DNA from: Istiophorus platypterus
Taxonomy: Eukaryota > Chordata > Actinopteri > Istiophoriformes > Istiophoridae
Direction of reading: 5' to 3'
DNA length: 64,000 nucleotides
Assembly: GCA_016859345.1 (NCBI GenBank)
Contig: CM029131.1
Coordinates: 9,437,891 to 9,501,890 of the forward strand
Of the stretch, positions 35,191-47,922 are shown one piece after another; within the stretch, counting starts at the first letter, position 1, and each line of letters opens with the position of its first letter. The notes below the pieces were generated by a model that saw only the letters and a list, made by a program, of their open reading frames with translations, was not told the DNA's origin and searched no databases. A program made the translations under genes and the position numbers.

Positions 35191-38100
35191 GCATTATTTT
35201 TAGACCATTACTCTGTTTCACGACGGTTTACAATGGACGCATTATGAGAAATACGTAACTGTGAGACGGTGCCCACTCAGTCCGAATGAAAATTTGCTTA
35301 GCGTGCACGGAAACCAAATGTTTTTCAACAGCCTCAGCTGTTCTTTAGGAGACATTAATGTGCTAAACAAAGATAACGTTGACATGGTAAACACCATATA
35401 CCTGCTCGAGAACAGCTGGCCTTTTCAGCTCTTTTTCTGGTTGGGAAAACAAGTGTTGCCTTGGCTGTGTGAGTATTGTTGCACGTTCTCTCACTACAAC
35501 CTCGATCCTCTATAAAAAAAGCTACTGTGGGCTCCCACATGTTGTACATCCGTATATAAATGTATGGGTACCTGACCTGAGAAGTTGTTGTGGCTGTTTA
35601 GTTGTGGATCATTAGTCCTCCCTCTGCGTGCAGTCGTGCTTGTGCTTATACAATTCTTTTCAGCGTGTTTTCCTTTATTGCCAAAAATGAATCGGGGAGC
35701 CAAATCCGTTGCATAAGACCTGAGCACCTGTTAATCATAGCATCACCTCCTTGGCACCAGTCCCGCTCACAAAATGAAAAACGATCGGCCTCTATTCGAG
35801 CCGTCTCTGACAAAAACCCCTGACAAAGGCTGGATGGAGTTAGCACGAGGACAAGGCACGGTTAAGTCATCTTCGGGCACTTGTACACATGTCAATCACA
35901 CACACATACACATACGCAAAACACACACACACCCCCGTCCATTCATGCTGCTATTGTCAATGAGTGCTCCAGCAGATGGAAATCATGATGTATTATCATT
36001 ATGTTAGCAGCACAGGTAAAAACACGATAACTCTAACTTGACAATTGGGTAATATACCATGACCTCATTTGAAATGTTAATGTTTATATCAGGTTTCCTA
36101 GTAAGAAAAAAATCTCTTCACCCGAATTTATTCAAATATCCTGCGTTGCTCGTCAGAGATTACAACGTTTCCGATTTAATCTTGTGCCACAGATTACCTT
36201 TGTGTGTTGTGTATTTTTGTTTTCACACCCTTTCCAAGGCGATGTCAAGGACAACACAACGCAGTCATGGAGAAAATATGTGAGCACACGGTGTACACAA
36301 GCGTTTTAAGTGCCAGTGTTTTTCTTCTCCAGCGAGGGGAGGCCAAATGGAAATGTCCAAACAGCATCTTCCTTACACCGTGCTTTCATTTGGAACCTTG
36401 CTGCCTTCAAGCGTCTATTTAAACCCTGTGCTTATTTAGATTTGGACAAAAGTGAAAGCAGGTGATGGGATTTCAAATCTTCAAAATAAACTCTGGTTTT
36501 ATCATATCCACTGTAGGTGAATCACCTTAAGTCTACTTGAGAAAAATGAACAGTTTGTCTGCTTTTTCTCACATTTAAATTTGTGAGAGCTTGATATTCA
36601 AGGCTCATTGTATTCATTTAATAGTTGTAGTATAATAAGCGTATTTTACGCATCGCCGATCTCATTCAAATCTTCAAATCTAAGAAAGGAAATCCCAGAA
36701 TGGAATAAGCATTTGTTGTTTTGAGCAGTGTAAATACAGTTGAACAAATTATTTTCATGTCAGTCCGTGAGCACGGATCCGCACGGTTTTGGACTTCTGC
36801 TCACCATTCCAGTGTTCCCAGTTCTGAACGCATCTCCAAGTTTCCAGAAACCAATAACACAGTCCACAAAAATCAGGACCATTACTCACCAGAGATACAA
36901 CACTGATCTCAAAACTCATTTATTCGACTCCCACCACGGCAGTAAGGGACTCATTTGGAGATACATCCAATGTGATCCAACGTGATCCAACGTGAAGCTT
37001 TTTTTTTCCCCCCGTCCCCTCGGTGAACCTTTTTATGAACTATGTGATATATTTCTGATCCATCTTGGAGATTTTGCAGATACGTGATACTTGCACATGT
37101 AGGAATCCCGGCGGGGCTGCGTTACATGTCTGTGACCCTCGGATTTCGTTGCACAACCTCTGCTCAAATCTGTATCCACACAAGCTTTTCGTGCGGGCGT
37201 GCATTAGCGTGATCATCTTTCTGTTTGTTGCATCATGTGTTTGTAAATTTAACACGGCTGCTTGTTGTGCTGGAGAGGCCGATAGCTGATTTTAATCAGA
37301 GCTGAATGTGTATCTGGTGCAGATCCTCTTGAGAAAGGCTGTTATGAAGCTCTGGGTAAAGTCACAAGCACACAAACTTTATCCTTCACATATTGTGCAG
37401 AAAGGAACAGACATGACCTAAATCTGTACAAACACAAACACACCCTTGCATACATGCATTTCACGCAGTCCGTTCTATCGCCTGTAGCCCAGATCTCTGA
37501 GTAAGTTGATGTGGAGTCTGTCTTAGACTGCAGGGAATTACCTCAGCTCTGAATCATGTGGCGCCTTGCCTAGAGTGTGCACAATGCAATCACCCAGCCA
37601 TCTTTCTTACTCATAAACTGTCAGAGGGCCTCACACGGAGGCCGGTCGCACATCTCGGGAGTCTCGACCACATTGTTTCTCGGCTCCAATTAGGCCGTCT
37701 CAGGAAAATTCAGTCAGAATGGTTAGATTTTCATACGTCTATCTCTCAAGTCTCGTGGCAACTCAGGAGCGATGCTTAAAAAAAAAATTATTTTAAGCTT
37801 GACTAAAAATAACTTTTTTTTCCCTGGTTTTATTGGACGAAAACTGTACAGGGTTAGTGCACACAGGTACAGCCCGCTAAATTTAGTTGGTCACCAACTT
37901 GAGCTGTTATTATATCCCTCTTTAAAAAAGCCTTGGACTGGCAGTGGGGGTAGCGGTTAACTCAGACTTATTAAACTGACATTGTTGTATGCAGTTTTGG
38001 CGGAGGTTTGCTTTTCTTTTGAGGTGCTTTAGAATTATTCTAATTATTTAGGTTTAGCTAATGGTTGTAAGTGCTGCAACAATCTTTTATTTAACTAAAA

Positions 38101-38439
38101 ATAGCAAGACCACAGTGTAAAAATACTTAGAAAAAAAGTTCCTGCATCCATCATTCTATTAAAATAAAAATACAGATGTATCATTAGCAAAACACGAAGT
38201 AAAGTCCAAACATTGCATTCAGGAAAAACATCTCTTGCTTTGGTTACAATGTTATCTAATACAATGATTTTGCAATCACTGCCATGGTTACAGTGACTAT
38301 TATTATTGATGCATTGACGTGCAAGCAGAATTTCACTGCTGTAGTTGGTCAAAGTGGAGCTAAATTTAACTACATTGTACACTGTTTAGTTGTCAAATCT
38401 TTGCGTTTGATTTGTATATTTTTTTTATTTCATTGCAGT

Positions 38440-38590
38440 CCTATGTTTTATATGTAAAATATTAATCTGCTTAATAACTGTCTATTGATGTAAAAAGTAC
38501 AATATTTAGCTCTGAAAAGTAGTGGAGGAGAACTACAAAAGAGCATAAATAAAATAGGTAGCAGTAGTTGAGTGCCATGTAAATTATAAC
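38440..38590. repeat. Fragment of the 7940-8297 repeat family
   Basis: 'aaaatattaatctgcttaat', 'gtaaaaagtacaatatttag' and 'ctctgaaaagtagtggagg' follow the internal order of the same percomorph element seen at 1735-1830. Confidence 0.65.
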
Positions 38591-40436
38591 GTAGTTGGCA
38601 CATGGAAATGTTAATGAGAATTGGTAAATCAGAATATAAAATGAAAAATGCTCTACCCTTGCAGTGCCACTCTTAAAAATGCCTCTTAAAGACAATTTCA
38701 CTGATGTATCAGTTGATTTTATTCAACACTTCACAACCATCATTTTAATATTAATAAAAACAATTAAAAAAAAAACTCTTCTCTAATAACCAAAAAATAT
38801 GTCTTTGATTTGCATGGGTGTACTACCACAAATCACTATTAGCACGATTACACTGTTAAAACTGGCATCGTTATTTTGCATTGCCCCGCAACAAAAGACA
38901 AAAACAAAAATGAGTACATTGTTGTGAAATACTGTCTTTAGCTAGAACTGTGACTCCCGAGCTCAGTTAGCTGGAAACATTTTGATGTGAGTCAAGCTGG
39001 ATGGATGATGATGTAATGCCTCTGGGCAGATTGTTCTCCCTCACATCAAACACTCAGAAATGAGTCCCAGCATGCTTTTGTTTCAGTTCTGGTTTGCCTT
39101 TTGGATATATTTATTTTTGCCGAATGTAATGCTGAAAAAGTAATAAATTACTTGGCAAAGGAGCTTTCAGTTCTTTTCCCTTTGAGTTTGCAGCTTACAG
39201 CATTCATCTATTTATCATAGTTTGATTTATCATAGTCAGTGAGTCACTGAATGGCCCATTCATAAACCAGATGTCACAAAGACACACTGTATACTCCAAA
39301 CAGAACTTGGTAGGTAGCCACAGCACTTTTTAATTCACAGCTCATGGAGTCATCTATGCTGATGTTGCCCCTTTTTCCGATCGTTCTCCAAGCCCAAACA
39401 CATCAGACCACCTATCAACATCTGTAAAACAGACAAAGTAGGTACACAAGAGGACCACGGCACTCCAGCGCCTAAATCCTCTGGCAGACTGATTTGGCCG
39501 CTGTTTTTTCAGACAAATTTTTTTTATTTTTAAATATCACGTTGTGGGGAAATTCATCAGCCGTGAATGACGGCCGGCAGTTTTGGGTAATTCATTGCTA
39601 CGGGACTGAAGCTCCAGGGTCTAAAAAATAAAAAAAGTTTTAGACCTGTCAAAGAATTTGTAGTATAATCGTGCTTTGTGGCCAGTGGTGCGATGTGGTG
39701 GTGATGACTCTATTCCACTGAGCAAATAATAGTAATAATATGGAAGGCAATGACGACATGCTGCTGAGACGCACAGATGACAAATGTGGACCTGGATGTG
39801 GGACGCAGGTCTAGTTTACGGCCTACTTACAGCACGATGACAGAACAGGTTATATCTGGACAGTCTGATATGCAATAAACAGAAATTATGTTTAGACACG
39901 CACGCTCCCAAAGGACGATTAAGGAAAATCCAAACTTTAACATTTGTACTGCTATTGGTGTGTACAGTACCTTGAATTTTGTGCTCACTTGGTGCAGTAT
40001 TTTCTTATTTCCTGGGATTGAGTGATGTCTAGGGTTTGTTTAAAGGCAGCCTGGGATATGTAGGACATCAATGAGTGAAGCACTTGAGGCATGTTGACCA
40101 AATTGGCATCTATGCCCATATATACATAAATCCTCTGGACAGAAAATGTAAATCAAAACATTTCATCAGTCGCGGAGTAACTCCTGGAATGCACTAAACA
40201 TCTCAGATCAATTGAATATGACAGTTTGGTTCTTCTAAGTCAAGTCATGGTCACAATATGTATTCTTGTTGTTTTTGTGACTTAATGCAGTGATAAAACA
40301 AACAAAAAGACACTTAGATACACCCATACAAGACACATTGTGCAGAAAATGCAAATGCATATCTGTGTGTAGGATATATATATAAAAAAAACATCCCTAT
40401 CTTTTCATCCTCCATTAATTCAACAGGTAGAGGAAC

Positions 40437-41997
40437 ATGCGATCCCGCAGCAACAGTCTAGAGGATATAACCAAGGCCAAGCCAGTGCAGCAACGAGTGG
40501 AGGCACGCAAACGATCCACAGAGCGAGAGGAACCCACGGGAAGGGCCGAGCGCCGCGGCCGGCACCGCGAGCCGCCGGACGACATCGGCACCATTCAGCG
40601 GAACCACAAGACGGCCAAGAACAGCACCTGCGCCGGCGGGGTCGGCAGCGCCGGCGGCGCCACGAAGGGCGGTCGGCGGGAGAAGGGCAGGGACCTTTCT
40701 CGAGATGACCTCGTCTTCCTCCTGAGCCTGCTGGAGGGAGAGCTACAGGTAATCTAAACTGCAGAGATGACGCAAAAGCATGAGCAAACTTGGATCCGGC
40801 CCTGGGAACATTTAGCCAACGCGGCGGCAGGCACAGGCCAGTAGACATGGCACTGACCCCAGTTGGACATATACTCAGACACGGTGGCTCAGTGGGCAGC
40901 GGGCACTCAAGACGGCCTAAAAGCCGGTGTTAATGGACAGCTAACAGCTGAGGCGACTTCCTGTCAATCTGGATCCAGGAATCCCTTGGCAGTGCTGTCG
41001 TATGATATCAACAAGGCAAAGTCTGCCTTCCAGCTAGGGTTAAAGGGGCGAGATACAGCACAAGGAAATGAAGTAGACAAAGACAAACAGTGGGGCAGAG
41101 ATAAAAGTATCTATTCAACAGTACCGGACTTTGTTATTTTGCAGATACCAACCTACAAAAGAGGATTAAATTTAGAGAGGGACTGTCCTGCAAACTTTGA
41201 AGCAGTCGTTCCCAATGACCTCTCATCCTGCCCTTTCCATAGTTGGATTAATTAAACAGCTACACAGTGTTTCAATGTACAACCTTGTAACTGCAGAGGT
41301 ACCTTCTTGGGACCAGGCACCCCTGGTTGAGAACCCCTGTCGTACGGTAATAGATAGTAAAAAAAAAATTAAATAAAGGGAGAGAAAATGATACCTTTCT
41401 CAGGGAAATTTTGATAGTAGGTAAAGACGTTACTTGCTTCCACCTGGATCGATAGTCAACAAACCTGAATCTAACTAAATTCACCGTTCTTTTCAACTGC
41501 AGGCCAGAGACGAGGTGATTACAGTGCTGAAGGCGGAGAAAATCGACTTGGCCCTGCTGGAGGCCAAATATGGCTTCGTCACACCGCAGACGGTTCTACA
41601 GGCCCTGCAGAGAGACGCCATCCAGGGCAAGTCTGATGCCTTCGAGGAAGATATTTATGAAAGGCCCATGTTAGAGGTAACAGCAACTTTAAATTATAAC
41701 AACAGAAAAAAACAATACAAAAAACTATTTAGTCTGAAAATACCCTCAATAACTGTGACAGACTAACACAACAGTCCGGGCGTGACGGAAGTTTTTTTTC
41801 TGTGTCCTCTTCCCACAGCTGGATAAGCTGGTGGAGAAGCAGAGGGAGACGTACCGGCGAATGCTGGAGCAGCTGCTGATGGTGGAACAGGCGCATAAAC
41901 AGGCCCTGTACAAGATGGAGGACGAGAAGAGGAACCACGGCGAGTTCATGAAGAAGAGCGACGAGTTCACCAACCTGCTGGAGCAGGAGCGCGAGAG
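40437..41997 (+). CDS. filip1l: FILIP1L-like gene, first three coding exons (3' part beyond window)
   Basis: Coding exons 40437-40748, 41503-41676 and 41819-41997 join in frame for 221 residues, with acceptors ending CAACAG, CTGCAG and CCACAG. The ATG has A at -3 and the exon starts ten bases upstream at 40427. Residues 1-80 are basic and low-complexity (MRSRSNSLEDITKAK...). From ~88 the CortBP2 domain begins with LSRDDLVFLLSLLEGELQ, then ARDEVITVLKAEKIDLALLE and YGFVTPQTVLQALQRDA. A coiled coil follows (VEKQRETYRRMLEQLL, KKSDEFTNLLEQERE). The conserved RDDL.FLLS.LEGELQARDEVI and YGFVTP favour FILIP1L over FILIP1. These proteins are cytoskeleton-associated coiled-coil scaffolds; FILIP1 binds filamin A and promotes its turnover, and FILIP1L limits migration and proliferation of endothelial cells. 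The family is ~1,100-1,200 residues, so the large distal exon must lie beyond 64000. Confidence 0.92.
40880..40925 (+). repeat. tRNA-like A-box, probable SINE head remnant
   Basis: 'acggtggctcagtgggcagc' contains TGGCTCAGTGGG, which matches the polymerase III A-box, in the wording usual for tRNA-derived fish SINEs. No B-box (GGTTCGA) follows at the right distance, so it is not a tRNA gene. It lies in the intron after the first FILIP1L coding exon. Confidence 0.4.
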
Positions 41998-42649
41998 GTT
42001 GGTGCCTCGATTCGAAAGCAATTACAGAAATCCTCAGTTTGGTTTTAGGGGAGAAATCGCACTTTCTGAATTTTAACATCTGGTTCAAATGCAAATTTTT
42101 GACGCCCTTTGGCCACATCGAAGCAGATTGCATGTGCTAACACACCGTTGCCTGTAAGGCCGAGTCGGTGAACTTTGGGAAACAAGCCGTTAGTGAGGAT
42201 TGGGCTTTTGATTCCTGTTATTCAAAACCTTATCTACTTCCCCGGATGGAACCCATCATCACTCATATTATATTTAAACTGTAAAAGTAACAGAACAGTC
42301 TGGCAGACCAACCACAATGACGTCCACTGCATGTCCCATTAAGATCCAAAGGGCAGAACGGCAAAAAAGCACAAATTTGATAAGTGACATTCAAGTGACA
42401 ACACCACCGCACACTTTAAAAAGTGCACGCATGGATTCACCTACTAAGTGCAGTATCAAACTGAACCCAAAATTACAGCTGATGCGACGATCTTATTTTG
42501 GCAATTTCTGTCATCTCTAATTGCCTCACTGTCCCTGCGGTACGAGTTTCTTTATGAGTCAATGTCAGCGCGTTCTTCAGAGTTTATAGAGCCTCTTGAA
42601 CCGTTTCAGCACAAAGAGAGGGATGAGCGGGATCAAATGTTGTTTTGGC

Positions 42650-42740
42650 TTCTTCTCGTGACCCTGTGATTGGGGATAAGAATAGCGGCCATTGAACAAT
42701 GTTGAGGCTTGACTGCCTTGCTCAAGAGTAGCTTGCCGGC
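42650..42740. repeat. SINE-tail-like fragment
   Basis: 'gtgaccctgtgattggggat' followed by 'aagaatagcggccattgaac', then 'ccttgctcaagagtagc', recalls the 3' parts of fish SINEs (gaccctgtgattaggataagcgg ... cttgctcaag). Decayed, with uncertain limits. Confidence 0.35.
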
Positions 42741-43890
42741 TCGTAAAAGACTGGTCCAAGTCCAGCCACCCACTGGCGCTGCTGAATTTCTAATGTCTTA
42801 ATAAACCTACGTAATGTCATCGTTAAATCAAAGTGTTCCCCAGGACTCCAGGGGAAAATCCCACCTGAGGAATTCCTTTATTGTTTTTCCCATGACCTGG
42901 AGTAGGTACTTTACTTTTATCATCCCCTTTTATTGTACAGCTCTGCACAAACCTGGAGCAAACCAAGAGGTTTTTTTTGGAGTTGATCCAGCGACTGAGA
43001 GCGGGAGGCAAGACGCTGCTGGCAGATAATTTAGGTCCGGGCTTAAATACACAAATAAGCTTTACATTTACGGCTTTGCTTTATGGTAGTGCTGAGGAAA
43101 ATTTGTGAACCGGAGTGAAATAGCATGTCCCTAGAAAACGATCATATAGCTACAGATGCAGTAGGTCATAGCAAAGGACAGTTGAAGGTCAGATTGTTTA
43201 TGCTGTTGTGTCATAATGTGGTACAAGTTCATAGAAATATATTCGAATTGCCTTAATTTTTGAGTTTTGCTTGCAATTTTTTAACAATGTCCACAAACAG
43301 TTTTATACCGTTGCTGGCAGCATTCAATGCGCACATACGTCATTTAACTCAAAGCATCGCTGTGACTAAATGCAACCTCAGAGAGCTGCTGGCGTGGCTG
43401 TAGACCCTTAGTCTTTTTTGCACCACAACAGGAATCCTGGTAACACTTATGCCATCAAATGCTGTGAAATATAACTGTGTGATTCATTTCGAATCTCTGA
43501 TAATGGACTAAATCACGCTGTGTCTCCTCATGCAGCAAATTGTAAACAGCCTCAACATAACTGTAATTCCATCTGTGTCACGTTAGGAGGCATTATACTG
43601 TAAGTGTGCTGGATTACAAGGCATTACAACTATTTTAGAATACTGTACAGGCATGTTGTGGGAGGCTTAACGCCTCCGATGGCAAAAACATGATCCATAA
43701 AACGCTGTAATGTGAGATGAACCTGGACTGAATTATTTGGAAGTGCCTTTTAGCATTGCTAGCCAAGGCATAGACGGCTGGAGGCCTAAGGTGGGAACAC
43801 GTCTGACTGATTCCTTCTGTAAATGTCACATATAGAGCAGTTACCGGGCAGCGCTCTGTTTACAGCTTCCTTAGCAATATCACATATCAT

Positions 43891-43924
43891 ACAAACACAC
43901 ACACACACAAACACACACACACAT
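43891..43924. repeat. (CA)n microsatellite
   Basis: CA tract with one AAC interruption. Confidence 0.95.
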
Positions 43925-46900
43925 GTAGAGGGTATGTGCACTAACCCAGAAATTCACCTACAACACACACAGAGAGACTGATGTCCATAAAAACACTCAT
44001 GCACTCTCACACTCACACGCATCCTCAGCAATTCATTTCACAAAGGAAACACAGCTGGACACCGGCCCGTGACCTATTAGGGACGATCACATCACTGCAA
44101 TTCAGCCGTAGCGGAGTGTTTGAGTTGGACCGGAGGACGGTGTGACGACGGTCTGCGCTTTGTCACCGAGCATGTCAGGAAGAGACGGGCCTGCCATGAA
44201 AAACAGGGCCCCCGTCCAGGCTGGGGCTAATTACCGCGTGAGAAAAGGCAAAAGATTTATTTGACTGAGAGGAGAACAAAAACCAAAAAAAGAAAAGGAA
44301 AAAAAAGAAAACCTAACGGCTCTGAGAAGCATCAGTCACACTGCGTGTTAAACAAGATGCCAGATTACCATGGAAATAGTTGATGTGGGTGTAATTTTTT
44401 TGTCAGCCTTGGATTTGCCAGTGGACATGTCCATAGAAGCAAGCGAAAAATGTGCGTGGGGTGGCGTTCGACATCTGCTGTTGTCATCTGACTTCGGCGG
44501 CTGGACGTGGCCCTTGTTTATTTAGCTGAGTGCTCTGGTATGGTTGTGGATGTGAGCACGTGTGACGTTATTAGGTAAACATGTGTATATGTCCTCTTAC
44601 CTCAATCCCTGCCCGAGTCGTTTGTCCAGACAATCCTCACGTGAGACGTTATATTTTTCAGTGCCGCCACATGGATAATTACGAGTTATTCTATACGGCA
44701 CTGCTGTCAGTGTACTCTAGCGGGGCTTGACTCATTTTTGGTTCATAAATGAAGGGCCAGACTGTATTTGTATGTCAAACCAAAAAGTAGATGTTACACA
44801 TGGTTGTAAAGATCTTGTAAAAGCAGATTACTCTGCACAGTTTTCTGGATATCTATTATAAATTTGCTGTTGCAGTATTATGGGAATCCATAAATGCTTT
44901 GCACAGATAGAATCAGGAGATGTAGAGCTTTCAAACAATGTATAATTTGCCAAAGGTTGTGTGAAGTTTGAGTCCTGTGCAGACCAAAACACAACCATAC
45001 ACCTGGAAAGGACGAGGTTAACTGACAGAACTAATGGCTAAGATGACAAATCTGGACCCGAGGTGAAATTGAATAACCCAGAATTATCCATCAGTCAATA
45101 AAATTCTGGGATGTATTCTTTACTGGACAGAATAACAGCAGTTAGATGAAAGATGTATTTATGCCATATAAGAGTCCACTGACCCTCTGAAGATGTTGAG
45201 GTAGACATGTCACCAGGACGGCCTCAGGCAGGAAGAAACAGAGGATCCCTGAGGAGCTTGAGTAAACACTGGTTCACTCCTTTGCCCAAGCAAGAAACGC
45301 AGTTTTCTCAGCGGCTTCTGTTCTGCCCTGCACTCTTTCCAAAACATTATTAGAGAGTTCTAGAAAAACTGCAACCCCCCCCCACCCCCCCAATCCACAC
45401 CTCTCAAAAAAAGCTTTGACTCCTAAAAGGAAACGCCACTTATCACTTGTTTGAGGGGAGACGAAACAGCTCCCTGTGTTCTGCAAGCGGGGGCAAGGGA
45501 GCCACCGCATTGTGCCGGGGCTTTTATTTCACGCTGGTTGATCCATTGTTGTGTGATGCATTTTAGCTGCATGCAATCATTTCCGTTTATGGGCCCTGGA
45601 TTGCAGCAAGTTCTGATAGCGTCCGGGGGTTAATTTGCATCAGGCCCCCCCTCCCTTTCTTTGTCTCTTTCTTTAGATGCTCAACCACACACATACACAC
45701 TCAGCCTGCAGCCTTTTTTTTTCTTTAAAAATTTGACCTTATTTCATAAAAGGAAGCCTCTGACTGCTGACTGAACTCCTCCAGAGAAGCCCTAAAAAGC
45801 ATGTAAATCCGGGTAGGGGTTCGGGGGATGAACCCAGACCCCCCCCCCCCTTTGATTAATTGTCGATCGAGCAGCCTTCCATGAGTGATGACCTCATCGC
45901 GCGCCGGGTACCGCGGGAGCAGCAGGGGTGTGAGCGGCATCCTAACCATCAACAGATGTTACTTTAAACATGACTTCAGCTCCAAGATTCTCACACACAC
46001 ACACACACACACTCTGCATACAGCCATAGGCCTTTTCCTCGCCTTTGTTCTTTTGTAAAGAACTGAAGGGAAGGGAGTGAATTTTATGACCATCTGTATC
46101 CTTTGGTTAAAGCGTTAAGAAAAAAAAACCCAAAAAAACCCCAACAACAACAAACCAGAAATGTAACTTAAATCCTGGCTCCATGCTACGTTCTCTTGCG
46201 ATGCACCGAACCCGGAGTGACTCAAAGACTCAAACCCCCCCCACCCGTCGTTGCCAGTTGAATCTGCACTGGGCGGCTTCACATGTCGAGGTCTCCAGCT
46301 GACAGCGACCAGCACGAAACGTGACCCCTGAACACCCTGGACTCTCATTATGTAATCCCATGTTTACCAAGCCGGCTAGTCTGGGATCATTTCATACCAA
46401 AAAGGGAGAAAGAAAGGTAAACAGACTAGTTCTACAGGGCCCAGTTTCTTTTCTGGATGAAATTCTCACTCTCTGCCGTTAAGTTGGGTTTTTCATTATG
46501 TTTTTAATAATTTAATGATCCTCTTTCTGGGCAAAAAAACACATTATTAAAGGTGAGAAGTGCTCTGAATTAGAAACTTATGATCCTGTCTAAAACATAC
46601 TTAAAAGACAGTCTGATTTTCCAAGTCTGTCTTAATAAATCACTGACGTTTGGAGGTTTGCCTGCTCTCATTGTTCCTGCTGTCCATTCTGGCTGTGGAA
46701 CGATCCCTTCGTAACGCGATTCCAAGAGACGGGGCCAGTTTAGAACTAAATACCTTCTTTGTGTTTCCCTTGACAGTGTTTAGTTGCCGAGCTGGGGTGG
46801 ATATTGGTAACACAAAGAGGGAATTTCTGCTCTAAAAAAGACATTAACGGGTCCCAGGATCATTTAGAGGGACAAGCAAGAAAATTGTACACCAGATTGT

Positions 46901-47583
46901 TTTTAATTTTTTATGAATTTTGTGCAATTTCTGATTTTTCTCCCTGTTAATACTGGATACATTTATGCACTGAGATCCTTCAAATGAGACTATCAGAGGA
47001 AGAAAAATTCTGAAAGCTACACAGCCTGTAAGACGGGCTTCACTTGAAGGGACATTTACACAATAACAATACAAACTACAACTCACAACCAATAATGTAT
47101 AGTTTACCAAACTTTTTTGTAACTTCTGCTTTTATTCCCGTGAAACATTAGATGCTTCCACCTATTTATGCCTTCAAATCAGTAAAATAGGAGAAAAATC
47201 ACTTTCTGGTAAAACTTCTCACCACGGCAGATTATTGAGATTTTGGTATTTTGTCCATCTCCTGTATATAACCAAGTTTTCACAGCTCAATCTGAAACTG
47301 GGCAAGTTACAGGGAATATGATCCTGAGCTACTTGGCACCTACAGCACCAAAATCAGATGTCTGTGGGCGTCAGATGTCACTCCGCTTCAGCAACATTCT
47401 GTGCTCCTCACTAACTACTTTCACATGAAAAATGTTGAAATCGCACATTTCTGTATTTCATTAGTGCCCGTTCTTGCTCAACGCATCTAGGCCTTAATGA
47501 GGAAGCTCGACAGTGGTGCGTTTGCCATGGAAAGAACAAGCAGAGCAACTGGAAAACAGCAGATAACAAGTAAAAGGGGCGCG

Positions 47584-47591
47584 TATAAAAG
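47584..47591 (+). promoter_or_regulatory. Consensus TATA box in G/C-rich flanks
   Basis: TATAAAAG sits between ggcgcg and cgcgcc, which are themselves complementary. The pattern is a strong textbook core promoter element on the plus strand within the presumed FILIP1L intron. No downstream coding exon was found, so it may be an alternative promoter, an enhancer-RNA start, or chance. Confidence 0.3.
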
Positions 47592-47877
47592 CGCGCCGAT
47601 GTTATTTACTGGCGCAGTGAGGGTCGCTGCCGTTGTTGAGCTTTTTCAAACGCAGATAAAAAAAAAGCACAGTAGCTGCAAATGTGACATTACACGACCT
47701 CCCTCCGGCTCCTAACGATTTGCAGGGCACGCAGTATACGTTCATGGCATCTGGTTGACATCACTCATGTGGGTCTGATGGAGAACATTCCTCCGCGATG
47801 CCCTCATCATCACTGAGATGCTTATTACCCAGACCTGCCCTGTTCTTTGAAACGGAACACGATGGTTGTTTGATTCT

Positions 47878-47922
47878 TTTTTTTTTTTTTTTTAACGATC
47901 TGGGATTTTTTTTTTTTTTTAA
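47878..47922. repeat. Paired poly(T) tracts
   Basis: Two runs of more than 13 T separated by 'aacgatctgggat'. Confidence 0.9.

Larger units (their letters stand above)
15279..40426 (+). other. Presumed ~25-kb first intron of the FILIP1L-like gene
   Basis: No coding exon with a recognisable product was found on either strand. Long apparent frames, such as 19517-20020 minus, lack domains and splice logic. The stretch holds the repeats and inverted repeats listed separately, further (CA)n tracts (20005-20020, 34014-34143, 34396-34414), and homopolymers. A gene nested on the minus strand, as CMSS1 is in human FILIP1L, was looked for and not seen. Confidence 0.4.

Noticed and set aside
15279..40426. 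Nested minus-strand CMSS1-like gene, as in the human FILIP1L locus
   Set aside because: I searched the minus-strand frames for its conserved segments and found none.
40863..41255. 130-codon plus-strand frame in the intron after the first FILIP1L coding exon
   Set aside because: Starts beside a SINE-like A-box, matches no family, and lies between two exons that splice together in frame.
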